This document shows positions 45,934 to 56,069 of a stretch of 64,000 nucleotides of DNA, one piece after another. The notes beneath the pieces were generated by a model. That model searched no databases. It saw only the letters and a list, made by a program, of their open reading frames with translations, and had not been told where the DNA came from. Every line of letters starts with the position of its first letter. The first letter of the stretch is position 1. The stretch is from Pycnococcus provasolii (taxonomy: Eukaryota > Chlorophyta > Pseudoscourfieldiophyceae > Pseudoscourfieldiales > Pycnococcaceae): assembly GCA_938743325.2 (NCBI GenBank), contig OW568879.1, forward strand, positions 372,001-436,000, read 5' to 3'. A program made the translations under genes and the position numbers.

Positions 45934-48900
45934 TCACGGCGACCTTGGCGGTGGAACAACTTGCTCCGTGCTTGCTTCATTGTCTAAAGAACTCATGAAG
46001 AAGTTTGGAATGTCGCTCTTGCTGCTTTGCACCTCCTCGATCAGTTGCTTGGACTCCGAAGCCTTTTCTTCGTCACCCGAAGCCTTCGCCGCAACACCAA
46101 GCGAAAACGCCAAGTTGAGCTTAGACAGCAGCGTTTTGCTGTGTGCATCGCCGAAACTCTTCACCTTCGCATGCAAGCACTCTCTGAACGCTTTCTCCGA
46201 CTCCTCGACGCGTCCCGTTTTTAGATACAGGTTCCCAAGATTGTTTAGCGTCGCAAGGTAATCAGGATGTTTCGCGTCGCGCTCCTCGTAGTACATGCTA
46301 ATCTGCTCGTACAGCACCTCAGCCTCCGTCCACTGCTTAAGCTCGTAGTACGTGTTCGCCAAGTTGATCTTCCACGAGATTGTCACATCCTCCGGTGCAC
46401 CTCCTTCCATAAACCGTTCCAGCACCCACTTGAAGTACTCGCGAGCATATTCATAAGTGCCTGCGAGGCAGTGCATAAATGCGCAGTTGTAGACGGCTCG
46501 CAACGTCATCGGATGCGACACACCGTACCACTTTTTCAAGTCATCCAGCACCTCGCTGTACAGTACGCTTGCCTCCGTCATGCGATTGCAGTCTTTCAAG
46601 AAGTCGGCATATCCCTCCTTGCACGAGAGCCTGTCCATGCGACCCATTCCTTCCGCAACGCCATTAATGATTTCGAAGATTTCATCCGCCGCCTCGAGCT
46701 TGCTGTTCGCGGTCAGCGCCTTCGCCTGCAGGATCATGGCATGAGCACTGGCCGAACGAATCTCTCCCCCGTCAATTTCCCTTGTGATGCTAACAAGCTC
46801 GTTGGCTGACTGCAGAGCATCCTCAAACTTCTCCTGATCCATGAGAAGTCGTACGAGGTTCGATCGCGCTGCCACAGCCATCGGCGACACGTCTCCAATC
46901 GTCAAGTTCACTCGACGTATCAAAACTCGATTAGTCTCCTCGGCACGTGCGTACTTGAGCTGGCGGTACAGAATCTGCGAAAGTTCCTTTATCGCGTATA
47001 CTGTGGCAATGTCATTTTCTCCTTTCACAACCTCGTAGCCCGCGACAAGGTCGGTGTATAGCGCCTCAGCCTCAGTCCATCTGCGCAACTTCTTCACATT
47101 TTCTGCTGCCGACTTTGTCAGCTCGTTCACCAATGCGTCGGGCTCAGAGCGCTTGGACAGGTATCCGTCCCGCGAGACGCGGAACAGCTCGCTCGCCTCC
47201 TCCAGGTCTCCCTTGGAGGCACAAAATCGTGCGAGCTCAGCCTTCACATGCAGAACACGCTCGTCGTCGTCGCCATACCCCTCGACGAACGATTTCAAGC
47301 TTGTGCGCAGCAAAGTCTCAGCCTCGTCACCCAACGCCACATCGTCCGAAAAATGGTTGATAAGAACGTTCGCAAGCTGGCATTTGCGGTTAAGCACCTG
47401 ACAGTGGTTGGGTCCAAAGCCTTTCGACAACCTTTCCACGCTTTCTCGCATAATGGTCAGGCCTGGCCCTGATATTAACGGAATTTCCTTCGCAACTCCT
47501 TCATTCACAAGCATGATGCCGTAGTCAAATTTCACGTACAAAGTCAGGTAGTGGTCAATGCCCAGCGCACTGTCAATCTCGTCGAGGATGAGCCTGAATC
47601 CTTCCTTCGACTGCTTCAGATCGCCCTGATTCATGAGCTCAACGGCGTGCATGTGCCTCGCCCTGATCGTTTCGGGGTGCATTGGCCCATACTTCGATGC
47701 GCGCTTTCTGACGACAATTCCAAATGATTTCAAAACGGATTTGGGCGTCACCTTGATCTTCACATCGGCGCCTTCTCGTTCCACCGCCTGCTTAATGATG
47801 GCCATTTGAAAGTCAAGGTCCGCCGTGATCATGGCGTCGGGACCGTATTCCTTTCTGGCAGTAAAGTCCGCAACGAAGAGCACATCGTAAGCCTCCTGGT
47901 ACAACGACTGTTCGCAAAGAACGCACGCGACGTTCATTTGCATCCGAAGCGACAGTGGGTGCTTATTTCCGACAATCTTTTGCACTCCCTCCGCCGCAAA
48001 GCGGCATTGCTTCAGCGCGTCGGCGTTTGCGCCGCGCACCATGTCAATGCAACCGAGGTTGTTGTGCGCCTTGAGAACCTCGACAGTATCCGCACCGCCA
48101 TGTTCGTCACGAGAGGCGACGACCTCAGCCATGAGCTTGCGGGCCTCATCCAAGCGCATGAGCTCCTTGAGCACGTCCGCCAAATTATTTTTCACAGCAA
48201 GCGCCCCTTCCTCATCAGCAGGCTGGATACGCTCGTGTGCACTCATCGCTAAGCGAAAGAGTTTCTCCGCCTCTTTCAATCTGCCTAGATCTGAAAGGCT
48301 TGTCGCATAGTTGCTCAGTGCATGGAGCGTTTCCGCGTGCGTTTCACCCAAAATCATCTTCTTCGTGTCGTAGATGTAAGAGAGATGAAGAGACGCCTCG
48401 TCGTGTTCACCAAGCTCCTGCATCATTACGGCAAGATTGTTCTCCGCGGCAAGCGTGAGCGTATGCATGGGCCCGTAGCGCACACTCTTCTGGCGTATTC
48501 CCAGAGCTGCGCCGTAGCGCTCCTCTGCCGCACCCATCTTGCCCATTTCGCGTGCAGCTTCCGCCGCCTTCTCGAGAGGAATCAGCGACAGTTCGTCGTC
48601 GCTTCCCCATCGTGCGGAGAAGTACTCGAAAACGGCCATCAACTGCTCTTCTCCTTCACTCAGCCGCCCATTCCGGAGGTAGTACTTCCCAAGCTCAAGT
48701 CGCGACAAAAACACCTTCCTGTGATCTATTCCCAAGTTCTCCACCTGCATCGAGAGAATGGTTTTGTACAGCTCGTGCGCGATCTCATTCTGGCCTTGCT
48801 GCTCTCTGGTCTTGATCAGCTCGAACATCGACGCGCACGTGTCATCGTGCCCAAAGCCGAGCAAGCGCGACCGCTTCACATATGCCTCGGAGAGCAACTT

Positions 48901-50448
48901 GACGGACTTGCGGTACTCTCCCGAAGCGCGAAGGTACGATCCAAGGTTGTGCTCCTCGCCAATCGTATCCTCGTGCCCAGCCCCGAGCACCCGTGTCTTC
49001 ACCTTGAGTAGATCCGTGGAAATCTCAATCGCGGATGCGTAATCACCAGCCTCCGCGGAAAGGCTCGCGATGTTGTTCGCCGCACTGATGGACATGCGGT
49101 GATCAACGTCAAGTCGCGTTTTGTACACCTTGTGCATCTCCCTCACCAGACCCAGAGCGAGCTGCGTCTGGCCAAGCTGCATGACGATCTGCACGTGATT
49201 GTTCATCAGCGCGGAGAACACTCGTCCACCTTCCACGATATTCGGCGTCTCGAGCAGCCGCCTCGAAATTTGCAGGAGGTACTCTTCACGCACGTGCCGC
49301 GAGATCTTGTCGCTCATGTGCTTCATGATGTCCCCCTGCAGATTCTGCGCCTCGAGGCGTCTGCGCAGCGCGACGAGCGCGTACATGAGGCATGGATCTT
49401 GGAGCTTTCTTCTCACCGTCTTGCCCGTGGATTCGTTCACCGCCACGCTAGCGTGATTCGAGATTGTCGCGGTTATGTCAAGATTGCCGAAGAAGTTGAT
49501 AATGGACTTGTTTCCCCACGAGTTGCACAGCGCGTCGACGAACGTCAGCATCATGTCGGGGGGCTGTGTAATCGTCAGCTGTGGAGATGCGGTGGCGTCG
49601 CCAGCTTTTCTTTTCTCGTCGGCTGCTATGAGCGCGAGCGACGTCTCGAAGAGCGTGTCGGTGCAACTTGCCTCCTCGCCAGCTTCCCAGTTCGCGACCA
49701 CAAGTATGGTTTTTCCAATATCGGCCATTAGCTTTGGCAGTTTCTCCTCGTACCAAGACGCGTCGAAGACGTCTTCGCTGCGTTCGAGGTTCACACAGAA
49801 TATGTCCATCCACAGGAAGATGGCGGACGGGTTCTCGCCTCGGCACGCCTCTTCCACGGCACCAACGACGTCTTGAAACTTGCTCTGCCAGCAGTGGCTC
49901 ACGAAGTGCGTCGCCGGTCCCGTCGCTGGCCGTCCGTAGGCTGTCATTTGCCCGCCGATGATGTATGTGTACGCACAACCTCCCTGGATTGTGCTGCATT
50001 CTTTAGTTAGCGTCAGGTTGGCGAGCGTTTCTGTGGTGACGTCTGTGGAGACTAGCGCAAGCTTCTTGGCAAACGACAGGAGCCATTCGAGCGAAACGCC
50101 GTCGCGTTTGACGTGAAACGTGTCCATGAGTCCCACGGACGAAGGCAGGGTCTCGAACGTGACGACGCTTTTCGTGGGAGAGGTTTCGTTCGATTCTGCT
50201 CCTGCCATCGCCGTCGTCTCTGGCTCTGGCGCCGGCGCAAGTGCAAGTGCCTGTGTGTTGGTATCAGCAGCAGCATCAGCCACCTTGTTTTCTCCAAAAC
50301 CTCCTTCTTCGTCCAGTGTCGTCGTCGTCGTTGTCGCGGGCTTCCAGTGGAATGCGTGCGAGCTGTCGCGACGTGCACGAGCCTCCGTTGTCGCCTCCTC
50401 TGTCGCCACCGCCGCACCACTCGTATCACTTGTATCACTCGTCGTCAT
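45934..50448 (-). CDS. Long TPR protein with degenerate TIR-like N-terminal domain
   Basis: A 1504-residue protein. The N-terminal 100 residues are low complexity. At about 180-260, THFVSHCWQSKFQDVV, IFLWMDIFCVN and IGKTILVVANW follow the same order as the TIR-like domain of the 34947-37184 protein; the RxWCxWE block of that protein is replaced by CTDTLFETSLAL, so a catalytic Glu, if used, is displaced. From about 440 to the end lie some 20 degenerate kinesin-light-chain-type TPRs of 42 residues (for example YREALGIRQKS-like units, LNNLGNLYLKTGRVEESEKAF near the end). Unlike the paralogue the repeats are diverged, so this copy is older or under different selection. No acylation signal. The ATG at 50448 follows an in-frame GTG. 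Probably a cytosolic scaffold or receptor-like protein. Confidence 0.7.
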   Translation of the reverse strand: MTTSDTSDTSGAAVATEEATTEARARRDSSHAFHWKPATTTTTTLDEEGGFGENKVADAAADTNTQALALAPAPEPETTAMAGAESNETSPTKSVVTFETLPSSVGLMDTFHVKRDGVSLEWLLSFAKKLALVSTDVTTETLANLTLTKECSTIQGGCAYTYIIGGQMTAYGRPATGPATHFVSHCWQSKFQDVVGAVEEACRGENPSAIFLWMDIFCVNLERSEDVFDASWYEEKLPKLMADIGKTILVVANWEAGEEASCTDTLFETSLALIAADEKRKAGDATASPQLTITQPPDMMLTFVDALCNSWGNKSIINFFGNLDITATISNHASVAVNESTGKTVRRKLQDPCLMYALVALRRRLEAQNLQGDIMKHMSDKISRHVREEYLLQISRRLLETPNIVEGGRVFSALMNNHVQIVMQLGQTQLALGLVREMHKVYKTRLDVDHRMSISAANNIASLSAEAGDYASAIEISTDLLKVKTRVLGAGHEDTIGEEHNLGSYLRASGEYRKSVKLLSEAYVKRSRLLGFGHDDTCASMFELIKTREQQGQNEIAHELYKTILSMQVENLGIDHRKVFLSRLELGKYYLRNGRLSEGEEQLMAVFEYFSARWGSDDELSLIPLEKAAEAAREMGKMGAAEERYGAALGIRQKSVRYGPMHTLTLAAENNLAVMMQELGEHDEASLHLSYIYDTKKMILGETHAETLHALSNYATSLSDLGRLKEAEKLFRLAMSAHERIQPADEEGALAVKNNLADVLKELMRLDEARKLMAEVVASRDEHGGADTVEVLKAHNNLGCIDMVRGANADALKQCRFAAEGVQKIVGNKHPLSLRMQMNVACVLCEQSLYQEAYDVLFVADFTARKEYGPDAMITADLDFQMAIIKQAVEREGADVKIKVTPKSVLKSFGIVVRKRASKYGPMHPETIRARHMHAVELMNQGDLKQSKEGFRLILDEIDSALGIDHYLTLYVKFDYGIMLVNEGVAKEIPLISGPGLTIMRESVERLSKGFGPNHCQVLNRKCQLANVLINHFSDDVALGDEAETLLRTSLKSFVEGYGDDDERVLHVKAELARFCASKGDLEEASELFRVSRDGYLSKRSEPDALVNELTKSAAENVKKLRRWTEAEALYTDLVAGYEVVKGENDIATVYAIKELSQILYRQLKYARAEETNRVLIRRVNLTIGDVSPMAVAARSNLVRLLMDQEKFEDALQSANELVSITREIDGGEIRSASAHAMILQAKALTANSKLEAADEIFEIINGVAEGMGRMDRLSCKEGYADFLKDCNRMTEASVLYSEVLDDLKKWYGVSHPMTLRAVYNCAFMHCLAGTYEYAREYFKWVLERFMEGGAPEDVTISWKINLANTYYELKQWTEAEVLYEQISMYYEERDAKHPDYLATLNNLGNLYLKTGRVEESEKAFRECLHAKVKSFGDAHSKTLLSKLNLAFSLGVAAKASGDEEKASESKQLIEEVQSSKSDIPNFFMSSLDNEASTEQVVPPPRSP

Positions 50449-51182
50449 CACCGCGGCCTACTACCAACTACTGTATGTATGACCGGCCTGCTACTAAATA
50501 AAATACGGCTCTCCGGAGGCGAAAGGCAAGCTGCCGCAGTGCCGCTTGCAGAGACTCTCTCTAACTGTTGAGAGTGTAAAATTTTACCTCCACCAGTCAC
50601 CAGACGTGCCTGCCGCTTGCCAGTTGCCAGTTGCCGGACTGTTGCCGGAGCCCCCCTCGGACATCGGAGGCTCGGGGCGGACCCGTTAGAACTGGAATGG
50701 AACTCTGAGCATGTTGCTTGACGACGTTGATCAACTACCTTTGATCGATGCCAATCATGCAGTCATGGCAGTTGCCAGTACTGGGGCCCACCTCGATCAA
50801 CTGATCAAGCAAGCTGTCCGTGTTTGCAACTTGCCGGAGCCCGGAGTTTGCCGGACAGCCGGAGCCCACTACGATAGCTGACCCAGGGGTTCCCGTCGTG
50901 TACGGCCACTCAACTCAAGCAAAAGGATGTACCACACAGTAATAAAGAAAGGGCACGTACAGCAAGTCCAGTCCTTACTTTACCATCCTAAACCTTGATG
51001 AGGGTGTGCGGCCACATTGATTGATTGATTGATTGATTGATGGGAAAAATGCAGTTCTCAACTCACCGGAAAATCGAAATTGCAGTTCTCCCTCACTTGG
51101 CTACAATTCTCGGTTCTCCCCGGGACCTCCCTTACTCATAGTATCCTCCGTGTAACCCAACCACTCTCAACTCTTTTCTTAA
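50449..51182. other. Intergenic region
   Basis: No gene supported. It contains GTTGCCGGA/TTGCCAG-type direct repeats (about 50600-50650 and 50830-50870) and a (TTGA)n run at about 51017-51042. Confidence 0.5.
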
Positions 51183-51223
51183 GGTGTGTCTACCGTAGGC
51201 TTGGCGGTCTTACGTGTAGTGAA
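51183..51223. repeat. 41-bp dispersed repeat, copy 2
   Basis: Identical to 452-492 in the same orientation. As at copy 1, a minus-strand gene-like stretch abuts it, and the donor-like CAC|GTAAGA falls inside it. Confidence 0.75.
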
Positions 51224-51640
51224 CCGCCTTCTCGCCGAGCTCGTTGAAGGTGTACATCGGGTTGACGCGGATTGCCTTCAGCTCGCGCTTGACGTATTTG
51301 CAGCTTGGTGCGCCCTGCACCGCCACGATGGCGTACCCGCCGCTGCGCGCTTGACGCTGATCGATCGCGCGGTTCTCGCCCCGCGGTGCCGCGAAGGTGA
51401 ACAAGTCAATCCACGAGAAGGCGCATCCTGATGCTGAGCTTCCACTTGCTGACTTGCTGTGCGTCGAAAATATAAAACGCGTCCGCTTCGCGCGCGGGCT
51501 TTTGCAGGCTCCACGAACGTGGGCAGCCGCGCAACGCGTCTTGCAAGACGCCACACTTTTCTAAGGTTAGGGCCTTCTCCTCTTCGTTGATGCGAGTCAA
51601 GAGCATGTCCAAGCCGTCGTTCTCGACGGACTACTTGCCC
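51224..51640 (-). pseudogene. Broken gene fragment of unknown family next to the 41-bp repeat
   Basis: Two minus-strand frames show gene-like codon use over adjoining halves: one with TLEKCGVLQDALRGCP and READAFYIFDAQQVSKWKL, the other with AIDQRQARSGGYAIVAVQG and NPMYTFNELGEKAVHYT. The latter ends at the donor-like GTAAGA of the 41-bp repeat. No family was recognised. It looks like a remnant or an exon of a gene disturbed by rearrangement. Confidence 0.35.
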
Positions 51641-51887
51641 CCTTGAGTCGCCGAGTCGGACTCGCACCGAACGACATCTTAAGGCTCAAGGGAAGAAGCG
51701 GCGCCATGGCGTGCGCGAACGACTGACTGACTTAACCCTCCGTCTGGAAGCTGGCTGGTTGTAGAAATGCCGTTATGATGATGCGCGACCGGGATCCCGA
51801 AAGTCCGAAAGTCCCTCCCCCCGGTGGGTCCCGGAGTCTTTTTCCCGGAACGTCGCATCTCTCGCGATGGCGTAGTCCGTGATAAAC

Positions 51888-52613
51888 ATGAAGGAAGTCG
51901 TCTTTGATGTGTTGCGTATAATTTTTTCTAGTGGCTTGTCAATACGGGATCCATCGGTATCAGGAGCATCAGGGTCAGGGTCAGCAGTGTCAGTGTCAGC
52001 AGTGTCAGTGTCATTGAATGGCTTTTCAGACCAGCGTCATACAACGAACATTACAGTCTCGTTCAGCACGTTACTCGACGACGACTATTCCCCTGAGCCG
52101 CGATGTACAGAAAGACTCAAGAGGCTCGTGGAAAGTGACGATGAATGTGGCGTCTGCGATACAAGTGACGGCGACGAAACACACGACGACCAGGCTGTGC
52201 TGGCACCGCCGTCCTCATGCCAAACCATTCACCACCAGCTCGTGTACCGCGTCTCGTATCACCACATCTACGAAGCGCCGGTCCTGCACGTGCGAGCGCA
52301 AACGTCGGAGGGTGTGCCGCTCGCGTCCGCGGACGTGCTGAACCTCATCGCGCGTATGGGGGGAACGCCCGCGGCGTTTGGACCGGACTTGTCGTTGGCG
52401 TGCGGCGATGATTATAATGGCACGGCGTGGCTCGTCATGCACCCGTGCGGAGGAGTGGAACGTGCACTTGCTGCGACGACGACGGAAGATGGCAGCGATG
52501 CGCCCGTTAGCGCGACGAAGTACGCGCTCGCTTGGTACCAGGCGACAGCTGCTGCTGCGGGGTGGGCGCCGCTCTCACGCGCTGACTTTGCACGACTTGA
52601 TAGAAACGAGTAA
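51888..52613 (+). CDS. ATG10: ATG10-like E2 conjugating enzyme of autophagy
   Basis: ATG10 is the E2-like enzyme that transfers ATG12 to ATG5 in autophagosome formation. The C-terminal half carries its hallmarks: LVYRVSYHHIYEAPVLHVRA (the HVLYSxSYxVPVLYFxA block), and WLVMHPCGGVERAL, in which HPC holds the catalytic Cys (about residue 187), then YALAWYQATAAAAGWAPL (the YLxxWLSxxGxxVGL block). The N-terminal 110 residues have a Ser/Val-rich repeat (GSAVSVSAVSVS) and an acidic stretch. The ATG at 51888 is used; the codon opening the longer frame is GTG. Length, about 241, fits ATG10. It is convergent with the dolichyl-diphosphatase gene (30 bp between stops). Confidence 0.75.
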   Translation: MKEVVFDVLRIIFSSGLSIRDPSVSGASGSGSAVSVSAVSVSLNGFSDQRHTTNITVSFSTLLDDDYSPEPRCTERLKRLVESDDECGVCDTSDGDETHDDQAVLAPPSSCQTIHHQLVYRVSYHHIYEAPVLHVRAQTSEGVPLASADVLNLIARMGGTPAAFGPDLSLACGDDYNGTAWLVMHPCGGVERALAATTTEDGSDAPVSATKYALAWYQATAAAAGWAPLSRADFARLDRNE

Positions 52614-52643
52614 AAATCTGTACATGATTTTGTATTGCATTTT

Positions 52644-53372
52644 TCACAGCGCGGTCCACGCCCACGCGTCGTGCCACCAAGAGTGCACGACAGACTTTGT
52701 CGTCGCGAACGAGGAACCTGACAGTGCACCAGCGACTATGCGAGCAAGGGCGTCAACTCCTCGAAGGACGCGACTATCGGTATGAAAGACTCGTCCAAAC
52801 GCGCGCGTCGTTGGAAAGTATGTGAGTGCGAATAAAGTCCCCAGAAGCGCACCCACCATCACCTGCGTTGCGTGGTGGTAGCGCAGAACGACGCGCGATG
52901 CGCAGCACGCAAAAGCGACACAGCACGCCACAACAGCAAGCACGGCTCGGCACAGTCTTTCCAGCCGTCTTTTTGTCTTCGCCACCGCCTGATTCTTCAG
53001 TAAGTCGTCTCCCGTTTTGTTTGTTTTCGCATACAGAACCATGCATACGGCGACGAACGTGCAGGACATGGCGTGCGAGGAAGGCATGCCGTGCGACTTG
53101 CAGGACCCAAACTGCGTGTCTGGACACGACAGGGGACGCGGTTGGGCGATGGCGTGCTTGAGCAGCACGCACGTCACTTCTACGAGGAGCATGCCCATTA
53201 GGAGGAGCAGGTAGAAGGATGCGTTGCGTGCGGAAAGGCATGATGCTGTTAAGAACGATACGGCGGAGATGTACGGCACCAGTGAGGCGAGCGCCCATAG
53301 CTTCAAGGCTACACCACTGCCACCATCTCCGTCGTTGACGAACACGCACGTGTGCTTGAAGGCGACGGACAT
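52644..53372 (-). CDS. DOLPP1: Dolichyl-diphosphatase (PAP2 family)
   Basis: A 242-residue PAP2-type phosphatase of the ER membrane that recycles dolichyl pyrophosphate to dolichyl phosphate for N-glycosylation. The three active-site motifs are present: KHAIAQPRP (72-80, K-x6-RP), GMPSSHA (95-101, PSxH) and SRVVLRYHHATQV (159-171, SR-x5-H-x3-Q with nucleophile His166). The KxxIxQPRP...SHGMPSSHA form is that of yeast CAX4 and human DOLPP1 rather than PAP2 lipid phosphatases acting on phosphatidate. Four to five membrane helices flank the motifs. A charged loop (KTKRRLERL) separates motifs 2 and 3. Start ATG at 53372. Confidence 0.85.
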   Translation of the reverse strand: MSVAFKHTCVFVNDGDGGSGVALKLWALASLVPYISAVSFLTASCLSARNASFYLLLLMGMLLVEVTCVLLKHAIAQPRPLSCPDTQFGSCKSHGMPSSHAMSCTFVAVCMVLYAKTNKTGDDLLKNQAVAKTKRRLERLCRAVLAVVACCVAFACCASRVVLRYHHATQVMVGALLGTLFALTYFPTTRAFGRVFHTDSRVLRGVDALARIVAGALSGSSFATTKSVVHSWWHDAWAWTAL

Positions 53373-53492
53373 GGCCCGTGGCGGGAAGATGTTTACCCAA
53401 ATATTTCGGGAGGGCGGAATCCGGGGACAGGGAAACGCAAATTGACAGATACTGGAATTTCATAGACTATTTATCAAATCTACCACTACAAA

Positions 53493-55673
53493 CTACACCT
53501 GAAGCATGTCCGCTCTAGGCCACGCCACCGTGATGCCTCGTCCTAGCGTGCCGGCGTCCTTAGACACGTACAACGTGTACGTGCCAGCTGGAACCAACCA
53601 ACGTCCCGCGCTTTCGTCCCACAACCTAAGCATGTCCGAAGTCACCTCGAAATGTACCGTCGACCGCTCGCCTGCGCTGACACGAATCCGACGATAGCCA
53701 CGAAGCTGCGCGGGAGGCTCGGAGGCACCGAGGCTGTGCGATGGCCATGTCACATAGAGCTGCACCACCTCGACGCCGTCGCGTGATCCTACGTTCGCAA
53801 CGTCGGCGACAATCGAATGGCTGCTGCCTTCCTCCAATAATCGAGGGTCGCTGATCTCAAACTTCGTATATGACAAGCCGTATCCGAACCAAAATGCTGG
53901 TGCCACATCGCCCTGCTTGTGATACCACCGATATCCCGTCGACATTCGCTCGCTGTACGACATGACGGAATCAACGCCGGGGTACTGCTCCGTGGTCCAT
54001 CTTTGTTCGTTATCTATATTCGGAATGCAAAATGGCAGCCGTCCGCTAGGTGAGACGTCATTGAACAGCACATCCGCGACGCCGTTGCCAGCCTCCTGCC
54101 CACCATATGGCGTGATGAGCACAGATGCCACAGCATGGCGCCAAGGCATAAGCACCGGACCCGGGGCGCAGACAATCACGATGGTTCGTGGCTGCGCGTC
54201 GGCGACGGCGGAGATCAGCGCGTCGTCGTCGTGCGCAAGGCTGAGCGTCGCACGGTCGCTTCCCTCGCTGCTCTTTACACCCACCACAATCACCGCTACG
54301 TCAGCTTTGCTAGCGGCGTCAGTAGCGGCGGTCACATCACCTGATGGAGTGTACGATGCCGTTCCTCGAATGCGTGATGCGATTCCGTCGTAGTGCGTGA
54401 TGACATATGGCGGCTGAACGTATCCGCTGCCGCCACCGGAGACGATGGGTTCCTTTTGAGCGGCATCGCCAATGACTGCAACGTGCTTTAGTGCATTGGC
54501 ATCGAGAGGCAGAATGTTTGCCTGGTTGGTGAGCATCACTGTTGACTCTGCCGCGATGCGCCGTGACAGCGCCGCCGCCTCAGGCGTCGTGACATTCGCG
54601 TTGATGTCACCACCGGATCCCGCGCCGTCAAGGATTCCGGCGGCATCCATCGCAATTAAGACTCGCGTGGCGGCAGCATCGACATCGTCCTCATCTAAGG
54701 TTTTTGCGTCGAGCGCTTCCTGCAGCGCTTTTGCGCCAAGAAAATCGTCAGAGGGCATCTCCTGGTCCAGGCCACTTTTGATCGCCTTGGCGGTGGAATG
54801 CGTCGCTCCCCAGTCGGACATCACGAATCCCTTGAAACCAGCCTCTTCGCGAAATAGTCCAGTGAGTGTTTGCGGATCTTCGCAAGAGTACGTAAATTTC
54901 ACGCCTTCGGACGTGATTCGGTTGTAAGAGCACATGGCACTAAGAGCACCTGCTCTTGCCGCGGATGCGAATGGTGGTAAATACAGCTGCCTCTGCGTTC
55001 TTCCGTCGACGAGCGATGCGCTTTCCGTTCGGTTGAATTCCTGGTTGTTGTCAATGAAATGCTTTGGTGTAGCGATGAGTCCAGGAACGGACTGTGATCC
55101 CTGAACGGTCGCGTCTGCCATGACAGCGCCGAGGTGCGGGTCTTCTCCTGATAGGTACTCAAACGACCGTCCTCCGTTGGGTATGCGCATGACGTTTAGC
55201 CCTGGCCCAAGCCAGACGTTCGCCCCTTTTTTGATGAATTCCGTCGCGATGCTTTTCGCCCACTGGTACGCGAGGTTTTCGTTCCACGTTGCGGTAACTG
55301 CGAGTGCGCACGGAAATGCCGTCGTTGTTCCAAGCAGTGATGCGTTCTGCTTGTTGACACGAAAGCCCTGCGGTCCGTCGTTCAATACCAACGACGGTAT
55401 CTTCAGACGCAGAATGGCTTTTGTTTGTCCGACGTACTCTCGTACTCCTGTGCCGCTCATCAGGTACGATTTCTCCTCCAACGTCATCTTGGCGACGAGC
55501 TGCGATGCACGTGATGATCGCAAGTGATGTGCACCATATCCACCACCACCACGTACATCACCACGTACGCTATCCACCACATCCCGCGGTGACGCAAAAC
55601 CGAGTCGCGCCGCAGAGGCGGACGAAGTAAGCAAGAACAGGAGACCAAGCATTATTGCCAGCGTGGCGGACAT
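53493..55673 (-). CDS. Secreted glycoside hydrolase family 3 beta-glucosidase
   Basis: A 726-residue enzyme. A signal peptide (ATLAIMLGLLFLLTSSASAA) directs it to the secretory path. The GH3 N-terminal barrel has LVLNDGPQGFR, TTAFPCALAVTATWN, GPGLNVMRIPNGGRSFEYLS and PKHFIDNNQE; the nucleophile Asp is in KGFVMSDWGATHS (about residue 286). The alpha/beta-sandwich domain follows (ALKHVAVIGDAA, then ITPYGGQEAGNGVADVLF), and a fibronectin III-like domain ends the protein (GVEVVQLYV, QLRGYRRI, YTLYVS). The family cleaves terminal glucose, and sometimes xylose, from oligosaccharides and glucosides. It may act in the wall, vacuole or outside the cell. Complete, with no odd residues at the active site. 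Confidence 0.92.
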   Translation of the reverse strand: MSATLAIMLGLLFLLTSSASAARLGFASPRDVVDSVRGDVRGGGGYGAHHLRSSRASQLVAKMTLEEKSYLMSGTGVREYVGQTKAILRLKIPSLVLNDGPQGFRVNKQNASLLGTTTAFPCALAVTATWNENLAYQWAKSIATEFIKKGANVWLGPGLNVMRIPNGGRSFEYLSGEDPHLGAVMADATVQGSQSVPGLIATPKHFIDNNQEFNRTESASLVDGRTQRQLYLPPFASAARAGALSAMCSYNRITSEGVKFTYSCEDPQTLTGLFREEAGFKGFVMSDWGATHSTAKAIKSGLDQEMPSDDFLGAKALQEALDAKTLDEDDVDAAATRVLIAMDAAGILDGAGSGGDINANVTTPEAAALSRRIAAESTVMLTNQANILPLDANALKHVAVIGDAAQKEPIVSGGGSGYVQPPYVITHYDGIASRIRGTASYTPSGDVTAATDAASKADVAVIVVGVKSSEGSDRATLSLAHDDDALISAVADAQPRTIVIVCAPGPVLMPWRHAVASVLITPYGGQEAGNGVADVLFNDVSPSGRLPFCIPNIDNEQRWTTEQYPGVDSVMSYSERMSTGYRWYHKQGDVAPAFWFGYGLSYTKFEISDPRLLEEGSSHSIVADVANVGSRDGVEVVQLYVTWPSHSLGASEPPAQLRGYRRIRVSAGERSTVHFEVTSDMLRLWDESAGRWLVPAGTYTLYVSKDAGTLGRGITVAWPRADMLQV

Positions 55674-56000
55674 TTTTGTGATTGGGCCCTTGCCTGCATG
55701 CGGGCGAGGAGAAAGGCGAAGTCCTCCCTCCTGTAACGGTTTTTTTTGGGGGGGTTATCTCCTCCGCGCCCGCGGGCTCGGGGGGTTGGCAACAACAGGC
55801 CCGGGCCCGTGACTGAAACATACTCGATGAGAGCAGCCGCGTTTGTTACCTTACTGTAAGCTCCTCCGTCTGTGTACGCGCGGCAGAGCGTACCGCGGCG
55901 CCTCAAGGCGCCACCTGCCACTTTGTCGTGCAAGAAACGATGTGATTTATTCGCCCGCTCCATCGCCATTGCATGCGGTCGGTGGCCCTCCCCAGAGGTG

Positions 56001-56042
56001 TAGTATTTCTACTATATTTGGCTTTTTGTAGTAGAAATACTA
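56001..56042. repeat. Perfect 14-bp inverted repeat (stem-loop)
   Basis: TAGTATTTCTACTA at 56001-56014 and its exact complement at 56029-56042 flank a 14-base loop. It is AT-rich within GC-richer DNA, just upstream of the putative split gene at 56070. It could be a cruciform or RNA hairpin, or the collapsed ends of a small transposon. Confidence 0.8.
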
Positions 56043-56069
56043 TGGCGTGCGAGGCCCACCAACGTAAAG

